From Variovorax sp. IB41 (GTDB lineage: Bacteria > Pseudomonadota > Gammaproteobacteria > Burkholderiales > Burkholderiaceae_C), in the NCBI RefSeq assembly GCF_016405905.1, contig NZ_JAEFCB010000008.1, forward strand, positions 186,001-250,000: a stretch of DNA of 64,000 nucleotides. Reading direction: 5' to 3'. Below the pieces are notes generated by a model that searched no databases, was not told the origin of the DNA, and was given only the letters and a program-made list of their open reading frames with translations. This document shows, in pieces, positions 1 through 9,214 of this stretch. Numbering within the stretch: the first letter of the stretch is position 1; every line of letters starts with the position of its first letter. Position numbers and translations under genes: made by a program.

Positions 1-1337
1 TCTTCACGGTCGAAGACCTGAAGGCGCAGTGCGCGGCGCCACCGTCGCCCGACAAGAAGCACCCGGTCCACACGCTGCACCCCGTGCAGCAGGCGATGGT
101 CGACTGCCACGGCTCCCAGTGCGGCTTCTGCACGCCGGGCTTCGTGATGTCGCTGTGGTCCACCTACGAGCACCACCAGGCCGAGGGCACGCAGCCCACG
201 CGCCAGCAGTTGGCAGACGACCTCTCGGGCAACTTGTGCCGCTGCACCGGCTACCGCCCGATCCTCGATGCGGGCCAGCGCATGTTCGACCTGCCCAGCG
301 TGCGGCTCGACACGAAGCCCGTGGTGGCCGCGCTCACCGCCCTGCAGAACGACGGCCAGGACCAGGACCTGAACTACGCCGCGCCGCTGGGCGCCCGCAT
401 CGACCACTTCCACGCCCCCAGGACCATCGCCCAACTGGCCGCACTGCGCGAGCAGAAGCCGCGCGCCCAGCTGCTGGCCGGCTCCACCGACGTCGGCCTC
501 TGGGTCAACAAGCAGTTCCGCGACTTGGGCGACATCATCTACGTGGGCGACGTGGCCGAAATGAAGACCATCGAGACCCGTGAGAACGCCCAGGGCGGCG
601 AGCTCTACATCGGCGCCGGCGCCTCGCTCGAAGCCGCCTTCGAGGCGCTCGTGCAGCGCGTGCCCAGCCTGCAGGACGTGTGGCTGCGCTTTGCCTCGCC
701 GCCCATCCGCCACGCCGGCACCATGGGCGGCAACGTGGCCAACGGATCGCCCATCGGCGATTCGCCGCCGGTGTTGATGTCGCTCGATACCGAGATCGAG
801 CTGCGCCGTGGCGACGCGGTGCGCCGCATGCCGCTGCCCGACTTCTACATCGACTACATGAAGAACCAGCTGCAGCCCGGCGAGTTCGTGCAGGGGCTGG
901 CGATCCCGCTGGCCGCCATGCGCCGCCAGGTGCGCGCCTACAAGATCAGCAAGCGCTTCGACTGCGACATCTCGGCGCTGTGCGCGGGCTTCGCGATCGA
1001 GCTGGACGAGGGCGGCGACACGGTGAAGGCCGTGCGCCTGGCCTTCGGCGGCATGGCCGCCACCGTCAGGCGCGCGGCGAACGCGGAAGCCGCGCTCGTC
1101 GGCAAGCCCTGGACGCAATCGAGCGTCGCCACCGCCAAGCTCGCGCTGGCGCAGGACTTCAAGCCGCTGTCGGACATGCGCGCCTCGGCCGACTACCGGC
1201 TGCAGGTGGCCCAGAACCTGATCCAGCGCCTGTGGCTCGAAACCCGCACCGAAGACGCGCTCTCGCTCGAAGAGACCAGCGTCTGGAGCGTGATGCCCCA
1301 TGCCTCGCCCGCCAAAGCCACGGTGGAAGGAGCCTGA
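1..1337 (+). CDS. xdhA: Xanthine dehydrogenase small subunit XdhA (5' truncated by window edge)
   Basis: The reading frame is open from base 3, so the start lies to the left of the window; about 444 residues are visible. It is the Fe-S/FAD subunit of xanthine dehydrogenase, which takes electrons from the molybdenum subunit and passes them to NAD+. The visible part begins inside the second 2Fe-2S domain (CGFCTPGF and, about 40 residues on, CRCTGYRPI), followed by the FAD-binding domain with GGNVANGSPIGDSPP near the middle and a C-terminal CO-dehydrogenase flavoprotein-like domain. The first, ferredoxin-like Fe-S domain must be outside the window. The stop is 2 bases before the xdhB start, so the two are one transcript and probably translationally coupled. 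Identity is firm from motifs and the partner gene. Confidence 0.96.
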   Translation, partial: FTVEDLKAQCAAPPSPDKKHPVHTLHPVQQAMVDCHGSQCGFCTPGFVMSLWSTYEHHQAEGTQPTRQQLADDLSGNLCRCTGYRPILDAGQRMFDLPSVRLDTKPVVAALTALQNDGQDQDLNYAAPLGARIDHFHAPRTIAQLAALREQKPRAQLLAGSTDVGLWVNKQFRDLGDIIYVGDVAEMKTIETRENAQGGELYIGAGASLEAAFEALVQRVPSLQDVWLRFASPPIRHAGTMGGNVANGSPIGDSPPVLMSLDTEIELRRGDAVRRMPLPDFYIDYMKNQLQPGEFVQGLAIPLAAMRRQVRAYKISKRFDCDISALCAGFAIELDEGGDTVKAVRLAFGGMAATVRRAANAEAALVGKPWTQSSVATAKLALAQDFKPLSDMRASADYRLQVAQNLIQRLWLETRTEDALSLEETSVWSVMPHASPAKATVEGA

Positions 1338-1339
1338 CC

Positions 1340-3808
1340 ATGAACAAACCCATCGACGCCCGCCTGCTGCAGCCCGCCGAGGCCTTTGCCGATTACCTGA
1401 AGAACACCGCCGCGCGCATCGACCCGGCAGCCGAAGCGGTCGCGCACGACCTGGGCGCGCGCGTGGGCATCAGCCGGCCGCACGAATCGGCGCACCTGCA
1501 TGTGGCCGGTGAGGCGACCTACATCGACGACATTCCCGAGCTCACCGGCACGCTGCACTGCGCGCTCGGGCTCTCGCCGGTTGCCAATGGCCGCGTCACG
1601 GCGCTGTCGCTCGATGCGATCCGCGCGATGCCTGGCGTGGTGGCGGTCATCACCGCTGACGACATCCCCGGCACCAACGACTGCGGCTCGATCATTCACG
1701 ACGACCCGATCCTGCTGCCGGTGGCAGACGGCGGCGAGATCCGCTACCTCGGCCAGCCCGTGTTCGCGGTGATCGCAGAGACGCGCGAGGCCGCGCGACG
1801 TGCGGCTTCGAAGGCGAAAGACGCGCTGACCATCGAGGCGAAGCCGCCCGTCATCACCCCGCAGGACGCGCATGCGCGCGGCCAGTACGTGGTGCCGCCG
1901 ATGCACATCGTGCGCAGCGGCGGCAGCGCCAACGAAGGCGATGAGGCCGCTGTGCGCGCCGCCATCGCCAAGGCGCCGCACCGCCACACCGCCACGCTCG
2001 ACGTGGGCGGGCAGGAGCAGTTCTACCTGGAAGGCCAGATCAGCTACGCCATTCCGAAGGAAGGCGGCGCGCTGCACATCCACTGCTCCACGCAGCACCC
2101 GAGCGAAATGCAGCACCTGGTGGCGCATGCGCTGCACCTGCAGTCGAACGAAGTGCATGTCGAATGCCGGCGCATGGGCGGCGGCTTCGGCGGCAAGGAA
2201 TCGCAGTCGGCGATCTTCGCGTGCGTGGCCGCGATTGCCGCGCGCCAGCTGCAGCGCCCCGTGAAGCTGCGCCTGGACCGCGACGACGACTTCATGATCA
2301 CCGGCCGGCGCCACTGCTTCTGGTACGAGTACGACGTGGGCTACGACGACGAAGGCCGCATCCTCGGCGCAGAGATCACCATGGTCTCGCGCGCCGGCCA
2401 CTCGGCCGACCTCTCGGGCCCGGTGATGACGCGCGCGCTTTGCCACTTCGACAACGCCTACTGGCTCCCCAACGTGGCGATGCACGGCTTCTCGGGCAAG
2501 ACCAACACGCAGAGCAACACCGCGTTCCGCGGCTTCGGCGGCCCGCAGGGCGCCATCGCGATCGAGAACATCATGGACTCGGTGGCGCGCGAGTTGAAGC
2601 GTGATCCGCTCGATGTGCGGCGCGTCAACTTCTACGGCAAGGCCGAGAACAACATCACGCCCTACCGCCAGACCGTGACCGACAACATCGTCCACGAACT
2701 CGTGGCCGAGCTGGAGGCCAGCAGCGACTACCGCGCGCGGCGCGAAGAGATTGCCGCCTTCAACAAGAAGAGCACGGTGCTCAAGCGGGGCTTGGCGCTC
2801 GCGCCGCTGAAGTTCGGCATCTCGTTCAACGTGAAGCACTTCAACCAGGCCGGCGCGCTGGTGCACGTGTACACCGACGGCTCCATCCTCGTGAACCACG
2901 GCGGAACCGAGATGGGGCAGGGCTTGAACACCAAGGTGGCGCAGGTGGTGGCGCACGAGCTGGGCGTGAGCTTCGAGCGCGTGCGCGTCACGGCGACCGA
3001 CACGACCAAGGTGGCGAACACCTCGGCCACCGCCGCATCGACCGGCGCCGATCTGAACGGCAAGGCCGCGCAGGATGCCGCGCGCCAGATCCGCGAGCGC
3101 CTGGCAGAGAGCGCGGCCGAACGCCATGGCGGCAAGGCGAGCGCGGTGCGCTTCGCGAACGACAAGGTCGAGGTCAACGGCCGCACGCTGGCTTTCAGCA
3201 CCGTGGTGGGCGAGGCCTACCTCGACCGCAAGCAACTGTGGTCCGACGGCTTCTACGCCACCCCGGGCCTGAGCTGGGACAAGGACAAGATGCAGGGCCG
3301 CCCGTTCTACTACTACGCCTACGGCGCGGCGGTGAGCGAAGTGGTCGTGGACACGCTCACCGGCGAATGGAAGCTCCTGCGCGCAGACATCCTGCACGAC
3401 GCGGGCAAGTCGCTGAACCCGGCCGTGGACATCGGCCAGGTCGAGGGCGCCTTCATCCAGGGCATGGGCTGGCTCACCACCGAGGAGCTGGTGTGGCATC
3501 CGCAAAGCGGCAAGCTCACCACGCACGCGCCGAGCACCTACAAGATTCCGACGGCCAACGACTGCCCGCCCGTCTTCAGCGTGCGCCTGTTCGAGGGCCA
3601 GAACTTCGAGGACTCGATCCACCGCAGCAAGGCCGTGGGCGAGCCGCCGCTGCTCTTGCCGTTCTCGGTGTTCTTCGCGATCCGCGATGCGGTGTCGGCG
3701 GCCGGCGGCCACCGGAGCGATCCGCCGCTGAAGGCGCCGGCCACGAGCGAATCGATCCTTCGTGCCATCACCGCCGTGCAAGCGGTGGAATCCGCATCGG
3801 CCGAATGA
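1340..3808 (+). CDS. xdhB: Xanthine dehydrogenase large (molybdopterin) subunit XdhB
   Basis: This 822-residue protein carries the molybdenum cofactor and hydroxylates hypoxanthine to xanthine and xanthine to urate. Visible signatures are the N-terminal a/b-hammerhead domain, the cofactor-binding loop MGGGFGGKES at residues 279-288, the substrate-pocket glutamate in FYLEGQ (Glu231), FRGFGGPQG with its conserved arginine, and the catalytic glutamate in GEPPLLLPF (Glu768). The ATG at 1340 follows a GGAGCC stretch and starts 2 bases after the xdhA stop; a longer open frame upstream is only the shadow of xdhA. The maturation factor gene xdhC, often next in this operon, is not here. Together with the adenine and guanine deaminases elsewhere in the window it completes a purine-to-urate route. 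Confidence 0.97.
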   Translation: MNKPIDARLLQPAEAFADYLKNTAARIDPAAEAVAHDLGARVGISRPHESAHLHVAGEATYIDDIPELTGTLHCALGLSPVANGRVTALSLDAIRAMPGVVAVITADDIPGTNDCGSIIHDDPILLPVADGGEIRYLGQPVFAVIAETREAARRAASKAKDALTIEAKPPVITPQDAHARGQYVVPPMHIVRSGGSANEGDEAAVRAAIAKAPHRHTATLDVGGQEQFYLEGQISYAIPKEGGALHIHCSTQHPSEMQHLVAHALHLQSNEVHVECRRMGGGFGGKESQSAIFACVAAIAARQLQRPVKLRLDRDDDFMITGRRHCFWYEYDVGYDDEGRILGAEITMVSRAGHSADLSGPVMTRALCHFDNAYWLPNVAMHGFSGKTNTQSNTAFRGFGGPQGAIAIENIMDSVARELKRDPLDVRRVNFYGKAENNITPYRQTVTDNIVHELVAELEASSDYRARREEIAAFNKKSTVLKRGLALAPLKFGISFNVKHFNQAGALVHVYTDGSILVNHGGTEMGQGLNTKVAQVVAHELGVSFERVRVTATDTTKVANTSATAASTGADLNGKAAQDAARQIRERLAESAAERHGGKASAVRFANDKVEVNGRTLAFSTVVGEAYLDRKQLWSDGFYATPGLSWDKDKMQGRPFYYYAYGAAVSEVVVDTLTGEWKLLRADILHDAGKSLNPAVDIGQVEGAFIQGMGWLTTEELVWHPQSGKLTTHAPSTYKIPTANDCPPVFSVRLFEGQNFEDSIHRSKAVGEPPLLLPFSVFFAIRDAVSAAGGHRSDPPLKAPATSESILRAITAVQAVESASAE

Positions 3809-3811
3809 AAA

Positions 3812-3833
3812 CGGGCCGTGCTCGCACGGTCCG
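3812..3833. terminator. GC hairpin directly after xdhB
   Basis: Ten-base arms (CGGGCCGTGC and GCACGGTCCG) pair with one G-T wobble around a 2-base centre, starting 3 bases after the xdhB stop. There is no T tract, so it could act as a weak terminator or an mRNA 3'-end stabiliser. Confidence 0.4.
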
Positions 3834-3878
3834 AGCTTCACTCCAACACCCGGTTTGCCCCAATGCTGCGCTGTATAA

Positions 3879-3909
3879 CTGTTCGCACAGACAAGAAAGG
3901 TGTGAACAG
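3879..3909. promoter_or_regulatory. Inverted repeat over the ribosome-binding site of the LysR gene
   Basis: CTGTTCGCAC and GTGTGAACAG form a 9-of-10 inverted repeat with an 11-base spacer, ending 2 bases before the LysR start at 3912. A -10-like TATAAC lies at 3874-3879. The spacer and the first base of the right arm hold the purine-rich Shine-Dalgarno stretch AAGAAAGG. It could be an autoregulatory operator for the LysR protein or an mRNA hairpin controlling translation; the sequence alone does not decide. Confidence 0.45.
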
Positions 3910-3911
3910 CC

Positions 3912-4922
3912 ATGAGAGACCAAGCGCTTTTCGACAAGATCGATCTTCATCTGATCCGGGTGCTCCACACCGTGCTGACCGACCGCAGCGTCTCGCGCGC
4001 CGCCATCCGCCTGGGGATGTACCAGCCGGCCGTCTCGGCCGCGCTCAAGCGCCTGCGGGAGCTGTCGGGCGATCCGCTCTTGGTGCGCTCGGGCTCGGGC
4101 ATGGTGCCCACCGATGCGGGGCTGCGGATGATCGAGCCGGCGGCCAGCATCCTGCGCGCGGCCGAGATGCTGTTCTCCGATGCGCGCGGCTTCGAGCCGC
4201 AATCGGCGGCCACCACCTTCCGCATCGCGGCCAGCGACTACATGGACCCGCTGTTCCTGCCGATGCTGGTGGCGCACGTCAAGCGCGAGGCGCCGCTCTG
4301 CCAGATCGAGATCCACGCGCTCTCGCCCGACTCGGACTACCACGGGCACCTGGCGCTCGGGCAGGTCGACCTGGTCATCGGCAACTGGTTGAAGCCCCCG
4401 GAAGACCTGCACATGGCGCGGCTCTTCGGCGACGAGGTGGTGTCGCTGGTCAACCAGGACCACCCGGCGGTGCGCCGCGGCTGGGACCTGGAGACCTGGC
4501 TCGCGGCCGAGCACATCGCGCCCACGCCCATGCACCCGGGCGGGCGCGGCATCATCGACCAGATGCTCGACGAGCTGGGGCGGCAGCGCAACATCACCGC
4601 GCGCTGCGCGCACTTCAGCCTCATTCCCGACATGGTGGCGTCGAGCCTTCTGGTGCTGACCACTGGCCGCCAGTACTGCGAGCGCTTCGCCGCGCGGCTG
4701 CCGGTGAAGATCATCGACTGCCCGGTGGCGCTGCCGCGCCTCATGTACTACCAGCTCTGGCACGAACGCACCCATTCGTCGAGCTCGGCGCGGTGGCTGC
4801 GCGAATGCATCAAGGACGTGGCGGCGTCGCTGCGGCCCGCGTCTTCCGCCATACCCGGGGCATCCGGCGTGTCCGGCACCGCGACGCGCCTGCCCGCCGC
4901 CCCTGAAAAACCGGACCCCTGA
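3912..4922 (+). CDS. LysR family transcriptional regulator next to xdhAB
   Basis: A 336-residue LysR protein. The N-terminal winged helix-turn-helix spans about residues 10-68 (SVSRAAIRLGMYQPAVSAAL is the recognition region), followed by a LysR substrate-binding domain (about 95-300). The core resembles the NodD/PcpR-like branch that begins with DLHLIRVLHTVL, an impression only. The C terminus beyond about residue 305 is a low-complexity Ala/Pro tail. It lies between xdhAB and a purine permease, all on the plus strand, so it most likely senses a purine or purine catabolite and controls these neighbours. The start is chosen because the HTH begins at the usual distance from it and AAGAAAGG lies 11 bases upstream. 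Confidence 0.9.
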   Translation: MRDQALFDKIDLHLIRVLHTVLTDRSVSRAAIRLGMYQPAVSAALKRLRELSGDPLLVRSGSGMVPTDAGLRMIEPAASILRAAEMLFSDARGFEPQSAATTFRIAASDYMDPLFLPMLVAHVKREAPLCQIEIHALSPDSDYHGHLALGQVDLVIGNWLKPPEDLHMARLFGDEVVSLVNQDHPAVRRGWDLETWLAAEHIAPTPMHPGGRGIIDQMLDELGRQRNITARCAHFSLIPDMVASSLLVLTTGRQYCERFAARLPVKIIDCPVALPRLMYYQLWHERTHSSSSARWLRECIKDVAASLRPASSAIPGASGVSGTATRLPAAPEKPDP

Positions 4923-4997
4923 GAAACCCCCGTTCGCGCCGGCGTCGTGAGCGGGGCAACGATGAAACCGCCACTACAACAGCTGGAGACAAGCGAA

Positions 4998-6398
4998 ATG
5001 AGTACGTTTGAACAGGCGCCCAAAGGCGCCGAGCCCCGCACCCCGGGGCATGTCGAGTCCGCGCGTCCGCGTGCGGCTGTGGGCAGCGCAAGCGGCTCGG
5101 GTCTGCTTGAACGCGTGTTCAAGCTCAGTGCGCACAACACCACCGTGCGCACCGAGGTCATCGCGGGGCTCACCACCTTCCTCACGATGGCCTACATCAT
5201 CTTCGTGAACCCCACGATCCTCGGCGACGCGGGCATGCCCAAGGGCGCGGTCTTCGTGGCCACCTGCCTCATCGCCGCGCTGGGCACGCTGATCATGGGC
5301 CTCTACGCCAACTACCCGATCGCCATGGCGCCGGGCATGGGCCTGAACGCCTACTTCGCCTACGTGGTGGTGCTGGGCATGGGCTACACGTGGCAGGTCG
5401 CGCTGGGCGCGGTGTTCATCTCGGGGTGCCTGTTCCTCATCGTCACGGTCACCGGGTTGCGGGAGCTGTTCATCGCGGGCATACCGCAGTCGTTGCGAAC
5501 GGCGATCACGGTGGGCATTGGCATGTTCCTGGCGCTCATCGCGCTCAAGAGCGCGGGCGTCGTCGCCGCATCGCCCGCCACCTTCGTCACGCTGGGCGAC
5601 CTGCATTCGCCGCCGGTGGTGCTGGCCACGCTGGGCTTCCTGGTCATCGTGACGCTCGACCGGTTGAAGGTGCGAGGAGCGATCCTCATCGGGATCATGC
5701 TGGTGACGGTGCTGTCGTTCTTCTTCGGCGGCAACAAGTTTCACGGCGTGTTCGATGCGCCGCCGTCGATCGCGCCCACCTTCATGCAGCTGGACATCCT
5801 GGGTGCGCTCAAGGGCGGCATCCTGAATGTGGTGCTGGTGTTCTTCCTGGTCGAGATGTTCGACGCCACCGGCACGCTGATGGGCGTGGCCAAGCGCGCG
5901 GGCTTGCTGGTGCCCGGCAAGATGGAGCGCATGAACAAGGCACTGCTGGCCGACAGCGGCGCGATCTTCGCGGGCTCGCTCCTCGGCACCTCGAGCACCA
6001 CGGCGTACGTGGAAAGCGCGGCCGGCGTGCAAGCGGGCGGGCGCACCGGCCTCACGGCGGTGGTGGTGGCGGTGATGTTCCTCGCCTGCCTCATGATCTC
6101 GCCGCTCGCGGGCTCGGTGCCGGCCTATGCCACCGCGCCGGCGCTGCTCTTCGTGGGCTGCCTCATGCTGCGCGACCTGGTCGAGCTCGACTGGGAAGAC
6201 ACCACCGAGGTCATCCCCGCCGCGGTGACCGCGCTGGCCATGCCCTTCACCTACTCGATCGCCAATGGCCTGGCCTTCGGCTTCATCACCTACGCGGTGC
6301 TCAAGCTCTGCACCGGCCGGGCACGGGAAGTGCATGCAATGGTGTGGGTGATCGCGGCGATCTTCCTGTTCAAGTTCGCCTACATCGGCGGACACTGA
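4998..6398 (+). CDS. NCS2 family purine permease (AzgA/GhxP-like)
   Basis: A 466-residue inner-membrane transporter with about 12-14 hydrophobic segments from residue 40 onward. The motif ANYPIAMAPGMGLNAYFAY is the signature of the AzgA-like group of nucleobase:proton symporters, whose known members carry adenine, guanine and hypoxanthine. TSSTTAYVESAAGVQAGGRTGL near the middle (residues roughly 330-355) is the other conserved substrate-site region. The ATG at 4998 follows GGAG by about 10 bases; in-frame starts at 4947 (GTG) and 4962 (ATG) would add 17 or 12 residues without a better ribosome-binding site. The location between xdhAB and a nucleoside-type ABC transporter supports a role in purine uptake. 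Exact nucleobase preference cannot be read from the sequence. Confidence 0.93.
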   Translation: MSTFEQAPKGAEPRTPGHVESARPRAAVGSASGSGLLERVFKLSAHNTTVRTEVIAGLTTFLTMAYIIFVNPTILGDAGMPKGAVFVATCLIAALGTLIMGLYANYPIAMAPGMGLNAYFAYVVVLGMGYTWQVALGAVFISGCLFLIVTVTGLRELFIAGIPQSLRTAITVGIGMFLALIALKSAGVVAASPATFVTLGDLHSPPVVLATLGFLVIVTLDRLKVRGAILIGIMLVTVLSFFFGGNKFHGVFDAPPSIAPTFMQLDILGALKGGILNVVLVFFLVEMFDATGTLMGVAKRAGLLVPGKMERMNKALLADSGAIFAGSLLGTSSTTAYVESAAGVQAGGRTGLTAVVVAVMFLACLMISPLAGSVPAYATAPALLFVGCLMLRDLVELDWEDTTEVIPAAVTALAMPFTYSIANGLAFGFITYAVLKLCTGRAREVHAMVWVIAAIFLFKFAYIGGH

Positions 6399-6443
6399 AA
6401 GGCTGAGCAGAGCGCCGTCGGGCGTCGATGGTCGCCAATGGGC

Positions 6444-6478
6444 GCGGAAGCCGCTATTAAACTTATAGCTGCTTCCGC
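6444..6478. repeat. GCTATT...ATAGC palindrome, Comamonadaceae-type intergenic element
   Basis: Arms of 14 bases (6444-6457 and 6465-6478) pair with a single mismatch around the loop TAAACTT. The core is GCTAT...ATAGC flanked by GCGGAAGC and GCTTCCGC. The following bases TTTGTTGCTGTT are T-rich, so it may end the permease transcript. Short palindromes of this kind are, from memory, frequent between genes in Comamonadaceae; a second, shorter copy is at 46694-46712. Confidence 0.6.
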
Positions 6479-6517
6479 TTTGTTGCTGTTGAACGAGACA
6501 AACCCACGAAACCCGGC

Positions 6518-8032
6518 ATGACAACCCCCCGACTCCAGCTCGCGCACATCACCAAGCGGTATCCCGCGGTGGTGGCCAACAGCGACATCTCGCTGGCCGT
6601 TGCCCCCGGCGAAATCCATGCCGTTCTCGGCGAGAACGGCGCGGGCAAATCGACGCTGATGAAGATCATCTACGGCTCGGTCAAGCCCGACGAAGGCACC
6701 GTCACCTTCGACGGCCAGGCCGTCACCCTGCGCAACCCCCAGCAGGCGAGGGCGCTGGGCATCAGCATGGTGTTCCAGCACTTCAGCCTGTTCGACACGC
6801 TCACCGTGGCCGAGAACGTGTGGCTGGGCCTCGATAAATCGCTGCAACTGGCGGAAGTGGCGCGCAGCATCACCGCCAAGGCCAGCGAGTACGGCCTCGA
6901 TATCGACCCCTCGCGCCCGGTGCACACGCTCTCGGTGGGCGAGATGCAGCGGGTGGAGATCATCCGCGCGCTGCTCACCAACCCCAAGCTCCTGATCCTG
7001 GACGAGCCGACCTCGGTGCTCACGCCGCAGGCGGTCGTCAAGCTCTTCACGGTGCTCAACAAGCTGGCCTCCGAGGGCTGCAGCATCCTCTACATCAGCC
7101 ACAAGCTGCACGAGATCCGCGAGCTCTGCACCGCCTGCACGGTGCTGCGCGGCGGCAAGGTGACAGGCGTGTGCAATCCCCAGAACGAGAGCAACGAATC
7201 GCTCTCGCGGCTGATGATCGGCAGCGAGCCGCCGCCCTTGCAGCACCGCCCGGTGCATGCGGGCGCGGTGGCGCTGCGCGTGAAGGGCTTGACGCTCGCG
7301 CGCGAAGACCAGTTCGGCGTCGACCTGGACGGCATCTCGTTCGATGTGCGGGCCGGCGAAGTGGTCGGCATCGCGGGCGTGTCGGGCAACGGGCAGAAGG
7401 AACTGCTCTACACGCTCTCGGGCGAGGACGTGCGCGCCGATGCAGCGATGGTGCAGGTGTTCGACAAGCCCGCCGGGCGGCTGCGGCCACGCGCGCGCCG
7501 CGCACTGGGGCTGCACTTCGTGCCCGAAGAACGATTGGGCCGCGGCGCGGTGCCCACGCTGGGCCTCGCGCACAACCTGCTGCTCACGCGCAGCAACGCG
7601 GTGGGCAAGGGCGGATGGATTCGCACCTCGGCACTCGAGAAGCACGCCAGGGGCATCATCGAGCGCTTCAACGTCAAGGCCGGCGGCCCCCATGCCGCGG
7701 CGCGATCGCTCTCGGGCGGCAACCTGCAGAAGTTCATCGTCGGCCGCGAGATCGACGCCAACCCCAAGCTCTTCATCGTCTCGCAGCCCACCTGGGGCGT
7801 GGACGTGGGCGCGGCCGCGCTCATCCGCGGCGAGATCCTCGCGCTGCGCGATGCCGGCTGCGCGGTGCTGGTGGTGAGCGAGGAGCTCGACGAGCTGTTC
7901 GACATCAGCGACCGCCTGCACGTGATCGCCAAGGGGCGCCTGTCGCCCTCCATCGACCGCGCCGCGGCCACGCTGCCGCAGATCGGCGAATGGATGAGCG
8001 GTCTCTGGAACAAGGAAGCGGCCCATGCTTAA
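6518..8032 (+). CDS. ABC transporter ATP-binding protein, BMP/nucleoside type (two ATPase domains)
   Basis: A 504-residue protein with two fused ABC ATPase domains, as in the sugar/nucleoside branch (YufO, RbsA, NupA-like). The first domain has Walker A GENGAGKST (about residue 38), signature LSVGEMQRVE and Walker B LLILDEPTSVLTP. The second has the usual degenerate Walker A (GVSGNGQKE), signature LSGGNLQKF and FIVSQPTWGVDVGAA. It powers import by the two permeases encoded next; its last 8 bases overlap the first permease gene. The set ATPase-permease-permease-BMP lipoprotein is the standard layout of purine nucleoside transporters, and the xdh and NCS2 neighbours agree with purine cargo. Confidence 0.94.
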   Translation: MTTPRLQLAHITKRYPAVVANSDISLAVAPGEIHAVLGENGAGKSTLMKIIYGSVKPDEGTVTFDGQAVTLRNPQQARALGISMVFQHFSLFDTLTVAENVWLGLDKSLQLAEVARSITAKASEYGLDIDPSRPVHTLSVGEMQRVEIIRALLTNPKLLILDEPTSVLTPQAVVKLFTVLNKLASEGCSILYISHKLHEIRELCTACTVLRGGKVTGVCNPQNESNESLSRLMIGSEPPPLQHRPVHAGAVALRVKGLTLAREDQFGVDLDGISFDVRAGEVVGIAGVSGNGQKELLYTLSGEDVRADAAMVQVFDKPAGRLRPRARRALGLHFVPEERLGRGAVPTLGLAHNLLLTRSNAVGKGGWIRTSALEKHARGIIERFNVKAGGPHAAARSLSGGNLQKFIVGREIDANPKLFIVSQPTWGVDVGAAALIRGEILALRDAGCAVLVVSEELDELFDISDRLHVIAKGRLSPSIDRAAATLPQIGEWMSGLWNKEAAHA

Positions 8033-9167
8033 GCTCGAACCCCGCCCGGAGCTCTCGCGCTTCTGGACCTTCGCCTCGCCGATCCTGGCGCTGCTCATCA
8101 CGGTGCTGATCGGCGTGGCGCTTTTCGCCGCGCTCGGCAAGGACCCTGTGAAGGGCCTCATGGTGTTCTTCTACGAGCCCATCAAGAACGGCTACGCGCT
8201 CGGCGAGCTGATGATCAAGGCGACGCCGCTGCTCATCATCGCGCTCGGTCTTGCGGTGTGCTTTCGCTCCAACGTGTGGAACATCGGCGCCGAGGGGCAG
8301 TTCGTGTTCGGCGCCATCGTCGCGGGCGGCGTGGCGCTGCTGGCCGACAAGAACACGGGCTCGTGGATCGTCGTCGCCATCCTGGTCGCAGGCACGCTCG
8401 GCGGCATGGTGTGGGCGGGCATCGTGGCGTTCCTGCGCGACAAGTTCAACGCCAACGAAATCCTCGTGAGCCTGATGCTGGTCTACGTGGCCACGCTGCT
8501 CTTGAGCTACATGGTGTTCGGCCCGTGGAAGGACCCGCAGGGCTACAACTTCCCGCAGTCGAAAACCTTCGAGGCGGTCACGCAGATTCCGCGGCTCTTC
8601 AAGGGCTCGCGCGTGAGCATCGGGTTGATCATCGCGCTGGTGGGCGTGGGCGCGCTGTGGGTGTTTTTGTTCCGCACGCGGGCGGGCTTCGCGCAGCAGG
8701 TCGGTGGATTGGCCCCGGCGGCGGCGCGATACGCCGGCTTTTCGGCGCGGCGCGCGGTGTGGATCGCGCTGCTCACCTCGGGCGGCGCGGCGGGCCTGGC
8801 CGGTGCGCTCGAAGTGGCCGGCCCGCTCGGCCAGCTCACGCCGTATGTGCCGGCCGGCTACGGCTTCGCGGCCATCATCGTGGCCTTCGTCGGGCGGTTG
8901 CATCCGGTGGGCATGGTGTTCTCGGCCATCCTGATGAGCATGTTCTACATCGGCGGCGAACTCGCGCAATCGCGCCTCGGGCTGCCCAAGTCGCTGACCG
9001 GTGTGTTCCAGGGTTTGCTGCTCTTCACGCTGCTGGCCTGCGACACGCTCATCGCTTACCGCATCCGCCGCAAGGCGGCAGCCAAAGCCATTCTCACGAC
9101 GAGTTCGCTGCAAGCCAGCACGCCGCTGACCGCGCCTGTTGCGCGTTCGAGCGAAGGAGTGCTTTGA
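8025..9167 (+). CDS. ABC transporter permease 1, BMP/nucleoside type
   Basis: A 380-residue inner-membrane permease of the BPD_transp_2 family (YufP-like), with about 9-10 hydrophobic segments. Family signatures include NVWNIGAEGQFVFGAIV (about residue 83) and NANEILVSLMLVYVA. The start overlaps the ATPase gene by 8 bases, which points to translational coupling. A hydrophilic tail of about 25 residues follows the last membrane segment. It pairs with the second permease at 9504. The operon is interrupted right after this gene by a 336-base noncoding stretch holding two large hairpin elements. Confidence 0.93.
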   Translation: MLKLEPRPELSRFWTFASPILALLITVLIGVALFAALGKDPVKGLMVFFYEPIKNGYALGELMIKATPLLIIALGLAVCFRSNVWNIGAEGQFVFGAIVAGGVALLADKNTGSWIVVAILVAGTLGGMVWAGIVAFLRDKFNANEILVSLMLVYVATLLLSYMVFGPWKDPQGYNFPQSKTFEAVTQIPRLFKGSRVSIGLIIALVGVGALWVFLFRTRAGFAQQVGGLAPAAARYAGFSARRAVWIALLTSGGAAGLAGALEVAGPLGQLTPYVPAGYGFAAIIVAFVGRLHPVGMVFSAILMSMFYIGGELAQSRLGLPKSLTGVFQGLLLFTLLACDTLIAYRIRRKAAAKAILTTSSLQASTPLTAPVARSSEGVL

Positions 9168-9214
9168 TGACGGATTGCTCTTCGATTCGGGCGATGCGTG
9201 CGTTGTGGCGCGAT

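Noticed and set aside
1193..3937. A 914-codon open frame on the minus strand opposite xdhAB, and many others like it elsewhere
   Set aside because: High GC leaves long open frames opposite real genes. The translation is low-complexity Arg/Ala/His-rich and overlaps a well-supported gene.
4947..4997. Upstream GTG (4947) and ATG (4962) starts for the NCS2 permease
   Set aside because: They lack a better ribosome-binding site and add a stretch not typical of the family.
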